Source: Methanosarcinales archaeon
Lineage (GTDB): Archaea; Halobacteriota; Syntropharchaeia; Alkanophagales; Methanospirareceae
Assembly: GCA_025464585.1 (NCBI GenBank)
Contig: JAODGL010000147.1
Span: forward strand, 1-8,051
Reading direction: 5' to 3'
DNA: 8,051 nt
Within the stretch, counting starts at the first letter, position 1. Each line of letters starts with the position of its first letter. A program made the position numbers and the translations under genes. Shown here in pieces: positions 5,746-8,051 of the stretch. Under the pieces are notes generated by a model. It was not told the DNA's origin and did not search any database. It saw only the letters and a program-made list of their open reading frames with translations.

Positions 5746-7356
5746 ATGGATTCGCACTATCTAACGCTGGCACTGTACATATTCCTGATATACTGGTTTA
5801 TTCTGCTAATTCTTGACAGAAAAGGCATTTTGCAGCGATATAATATCTCCGCGTTTGGACCCGTTCTGATGATAAGGACGACGAGAGGGCAGAGATTACT
5901 GGAGAAATTGGCACGAGGCGAGCTAAGGGAAACTTTTTGGCGGACTTATGCCAACATCGGCACCGTTTTAGTGGTTATAGCCATGATTTTCATGTTCGTT
6001 CTCGTGTTACTCAGCGCTTACGCAATGTTTACCGTGCATCCAGAGCCAACGGAGTTAAATGTGCCGAGGAACTGGCTGCTTATACCGGGGCTAAACGAGT
6101 TTATACCTTTGTGTGCATGGGTTGGCTTTGTCGTTGCGTTATTGGTGCACGAGCTTTCTCATGCGATATTGAGCACCGTAGAGAAGATAAAAGTAAAATC
6201 AATGGGTCTTTTAGTTGCGGTAATCCCGATAGGAGCATTCGCCGAACCCGACAGCGAACAACTCTTTGGTGAGAGAGCAGGAAAAGAAGAGCAGAAAAAA
6301 GTGGCAACTGCTCGCGAAAGAACTCGCATACTTTCCGCAGGTGTGACGAGCAATTTTGTCGTGGCGTTTATTGCATTTGCTCTTTTCTTTTCCATATTAT
6401 TCGCCGTTCAGCCTGTTGATGATAAGGTGCTTTTTGTTTACAGCATTGTAGAGGGTAGCACCGCGGAGAGAGCAGGGATAGATTCCGGGATGTTCATTAC
6501 AAGGGTTGACGGGTCAAAGGTTACGAATGCGACCATAGACGAAATGGATAAAGCAATAGAAGAGAATAAGGAGATTATTTTCGAGGTCTTGAATAAGAGA
6601 GGAAAGCAAACAGAAATAGTGGTAGAAGGAGGTTATGAACACGAAGGGGTAAGAATAGCAGGAGTTGAAGAAGGTTTTCCAGCAGCTAATGCGGGCATGA
6701 AAGCAGGAATGAGCATTATAAAGATGAACGACGTGAATATAACCGGCTATAAGGATTTTCAACATTTTATGAATCTCACGGCACCCGGGCAAAAGGTAGA
6801 AGTGCGAACAAAAGAAAAAACTTTTATTGTGGTGCTAAAGGAATCACCACAAGGCAATAAAGGATTCCTGGGCGTTTTCCTTGTTCCAAATAATCCATTA
6901 GGAATGTGCGTAAGAGAGTTCCCTACAAAAGGATATTTGGAATCCCTTCGAGTCATACCTTCTTCTCTTCTGTCCCTCTCTGTAAGTGGCTGGTTATGGC
7001 TAACACTGCTGCCATTTTTACCTCTTCCCGCGGGCTTCAGTAGCTTTAATCCGCTCCTATCTCATTTGTACGAGCCAGTAGGTGCATTGTCTTTCCTGGG
7101 CGGTGGAATTTTTCTCATCGCCGATGTGCTATTCTGGATAGGCTGGATAAATTTCTACGTTGGACTGTTCAACTGTTTGCCTGCTATACCTCTTGACGGT
7201 GGCTACGTATTTCGAGAGATGCTAAATCCCGTGCTGAGGCTAGGCATAAAGGAAGAAGGAAAGAAAGAAAAAATTTCAAAGCTGATTACCGCCACTATCG
7301 CAATTTTTATCGCTTCTGCCATCGCTTTTATGTTGGTGGGTCCTTATTTCCTCTGA
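5746..7356 (+). CDS. Membrane-embedded zinc metalloprotease, site-2 protease family (M50), with two PDZ-like domains
   Basis: This 536-residue integral membrane protease cuts substrates within or near the bilayer (regulated intramembrane proteolysis in the family). The zinc motif is HELSH (H135, E136, H139) inside a hydrophobic segment. The second half of the active site is NCLPAIPLDGGY (476-487), where D484 is the third zinc ligand. Hydrophobic segments are visible at about 6-24, 70-94, 120-142, 199-221, 446-475 and 512-533. Between the two catalytic halves lie two PDZ-like repeats, about 225-293 (VEGSTAERAGIDSGMFITRV) and 297-365 (GFPAANAGMKAGMSIIKMND), which in relatives control substrate access. 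Length and order fit archaeal S2P proteins with an N-terminal membrane extension. All catalytic residues are present, so it should be active; substrate unknown. It has a clear Shine-Dalgarno and converges on a CBS-domain gene with 17 bp between the stops. Confidence 0.92.
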   Translation: MDSHYLTLALYIFLIYWFILLILDRKGILQRYNISAFGPVLMIRTTRGQRLLEKLARGELRETFWRTYANIGTVLVVIAMIFMFVLVLLSAYAMFTVHPEPTELNVPRNWLLIPGLNEFIPLCAWVGFVVALLVHELSHAILSTVEKIKVKSMGLLVAVIPIGAFAEPDSEQLFGERAGKEEQKKVATARERTRILSAGVTSNFVVAFIAFALFFSILFAVQPVDDKVLFVYSIVEGSTAERAGIDSGMFITRVDGSKVTNATIDEMDKAIEENKEIIFEVLNKRGKQTEIVVEGGYEHEGVRIAGVEEGFPAANAGMKAGMSIIKMNDVNITGYKDFQHFMNLTAPGQKVEVRTKEKTFIVVLKESPQGNKGFLGVFLVPNNPLGMCVREFPTKGYLESLRVIPSSLLSLSVSGWLWLTLLPFLPLPAGFSSFNPLLSHLYEPVGALSFLGGGIFLIADVLFWIGWINFYVGLFNCLPAIPLDGGYVFREMLNPVLRLGIKEEGKKEKISKLITATIAIFIASAIAFMLVGPYFL

Positions 7357-7373
7357 GATATTAGGGAATACCG

Positions 7374-7856
7374 CTAAACCGCAAAAACGCCAATAACATC
7401 CCCTCTCGTTATTAGCCCGACCAATTTCCCTTCGCCATCTACCACCGGGAGCCGGTTAAAATCGTTTTTATGCATTAACCGTGCAGCATCTGAAATAGAG
7501 TCTTCAGGTGAAATCGTTACCGGCTTTTCTGTCATCACGTCCTTTACATATCCCTCGAACAGGGTGTCTATCTCATCCGAGATTTTCTTTACCTTCTTCA
7601 TGTAGCTGGATAGAGAGAACACCGGGAAAGGATTAAGTGGGTCTATATCCGGGAAGGGAATCGTTGCAGTCAATTTCATTATGTCTGCTTCACTGATTAT
7701 ACCGATAACCTTTCTCTGGTCGTCAATCACCGGTGCACCGCTAATTCTATTCGTTCTGAGCGTCTCAGCTACGTGACGGACCTTATCGTGAGGCGAGAAT
7801 GAGATTACATCTGTTACCATCAGTTCTTTGACTCTAACATTTGTTTTTGCTTGCAC
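7374..7856 (-). CDS. Two-CBS-domain protein
   Basis: This 160-residue protein consists of a CBS domain pair (Bateman module). CBS1 is about residues 8-65 (VKELMVTDVISFSP, then RISGAPVIDDQRKVIGIISE, ADIMKL). A linker of about 35 residues (FPDIDPLNPFPVFSLSSYMK) follows, and CBS2 is about 102-158 (VKDVMTEKPVTISPEDSI, then NDFNRLPVVDGEGKLVGLIT, RGDVIG). Such modules bind adenine nucleotides (AMP, ATP, SAM) and usually sense energy state; stand-alone ones act through unknown partners. The start codon is GTG. A purine-rich GGGAGAAGGAAGGG lies just upstream, and a TATA box is centred about 25 nt before the GTG. A close paralogue ends 71 bp upstream on the same strand. The gene is convergent with the M50 protease; a functional link is possible but unproved. 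Confidence 0.9.
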   Translation of the reverse strand: MQAKTNVRVKELMVTDVISFSPHDKVRHVAETLRTNRISGAPVIDDQRKVIGIISEADIMKLTATIPFPDIDPLNPFPVFSLSSYMKKVKKISDEIDTLFEGYVKDVMTEKPVTISPEDSISDAARLMHKNDFNRLPVVDGEGKLVGLITRGDVIGVFAV

Positions 7857-7872
7857 TGCCCTTCCTTCTCCC

Positions 7873-7885
7873 TTATTTTTTATAG
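7873..7885 (-). promoter_or_regulatory. TATA box of the CBS-domain gene
   Basis: On the - strand CTATAAAAAATAA is centred about 24-25 nt before the GTG at 7856, so the transcript probably begins at the start codon. The box lies between the two CBS genes, so the second gene can be transcribed independently of the first. Confidence 0.45.
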
Positions 7886-7901
7886 TGTTGATTTTTTAAT
7901 C

Positions 7902-7921
7902 ATCTGCGTTAATCTGTGTCT
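7902..7921. repeat. Short dispersed repeat, copy 2
   Basis: The sequence atctgcgttaatctgtgtct shares the core GTNAATCTGTGTCT with the copy near 2714-2743, in the same orientation. It lies between the stop of the partial CBS gene and the promoter of the complete CBS gene. It is too short and AT-rich to be certain, but the near-identical core in two intergenic places is unlikely to be coding constraint. Confidence 0.45.
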
Positions 7922-7926
7922 ACAAT

Positions 7927-8051
7927 TTAGTTTTCATATAGTGACCCGATTATGTCTGCTCTGGCAACTATTCCAACCAGCTTACCTGCTTCATCCACAA
8001 CGGGTAATCTATTAAATCCCGTTGAGTGCATAATCTGTGCAGATCCGAAGC
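7927..8051 (-). CDS. CBS-domain protein, C-terminal fragment (5' end outside window)
   Basis: The - strand frame is open from the right edge to TAA at 7927-7929 and gives 40 residues: FGSAQIMHSTGFNRLPVVDE then AGKLVGIVARADIIGSLYEN. This is the second half of a CBS domain. It aligns without gaps to the end of the neighbouring complete CBS protein (MHKNDFNRLPVVDGEGKLVG, then LITRGDVIGVF), so the two are tandem paralogues, with this one upstream in the direction of transcription. Most of the gene lies beyond the window, so the number of CBS domains and any extra domain cannot be known. As in the neighbour, nucleotide sensing is the expected role. Confidence 0.85.
   Translation of the reverse strand, partial: FGSAQIMHSTGFNRLPVVDEAGKLVGIVARADIIGSLYEN

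Noticed and set aside
5937..6956. ORFs in other frames within the M50 protease gene
   Set aside because: Shadows of a complete gene with all catalytic motifs.
1..8051. CRISPR arrays, tRNA or rRNA genes
   Set aside because: No regularly spaced repeats, no cloverleaf with a TTCRA arm, and no rRNA-like conserved segments were seen.

Overview
The window reads as chromosomal DNA of an archaeon, most likely an anaerobic euryarchaeon of the Methanosarcinales/Methanophagales kind (moderate confidence for Archaea, low for the order). The reasons are TATA boxes of the TTTAWATA type placed 24-27 nt before several start codons, which implies leaderless mRNAs. There is also an archaeal-style cell-surface protein with a choice-of-anchor U-like domain and a DUF3821-like N-terminal domain, and a site-2 protease with archaeal architecture. 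No rRNA, tRNA or CRISPR array is visible.

Layout. (1) Bases 1-490 hold the C-terminal end of a SNF2-family helicase on the + strand. Its usual partner, a SWIM zinc-finger protein, lies at 2795-3733 on the same strand. (2) Between them, on the - strand and visibly more AT-rich at the left, sit a RHH antitoxin/PIN toxin pair (593-1305) and a wrecked surface-protein locus (1365-2455). In that locus the C-terminal anchor region of one secreted protein is fused to the signal peptide and N-terminal domain of another, followed by an in-frame TGA and then a frameshift. (3) An orotate phosphoribosyltransferase-like gene (- strand) converges on the SWIM gene; its PRPP loop is altered. (4) Bases 4456 to about 5269 hold an internally deleted DDE (IS4/IS1634-like) transposase on the - strand. 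It abuts, and in its ORF extension reads antisense through, a truncated + strand conserved gene ending at 5656. (5) Bases 5746-7356 encode a membrane-embedded M50/site-2 protease with two PDZ-like domains. It converges on a two-CBS-domain protein (7374-7856, GTG start). A second, paralogous CBS gene enters from the right edge and ends at 7927.

How they work together. The SNF2 helicase and SWIM protein probably act together in a nucleic-acid remodelling role, a pairing known from many genomes. The antitoxin/toxin pair is a self-contained module. The S2P protease and the CBS proteins are plausible regulatory or signalling genes, but nothing in the sequence links them beyond adjacency. Overall, the region is a conserved core broken up by at least two episodes of insertion, deletion and decay (surface-protein locus; transposase with gene remnant). 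I do not see a clearly new multi-gene system. The most unusual items are the chimeric surface ORF with its TGA, the modified PRPP loop in the PyrE-like protein, and the hidden gene remnant under the transposase call.
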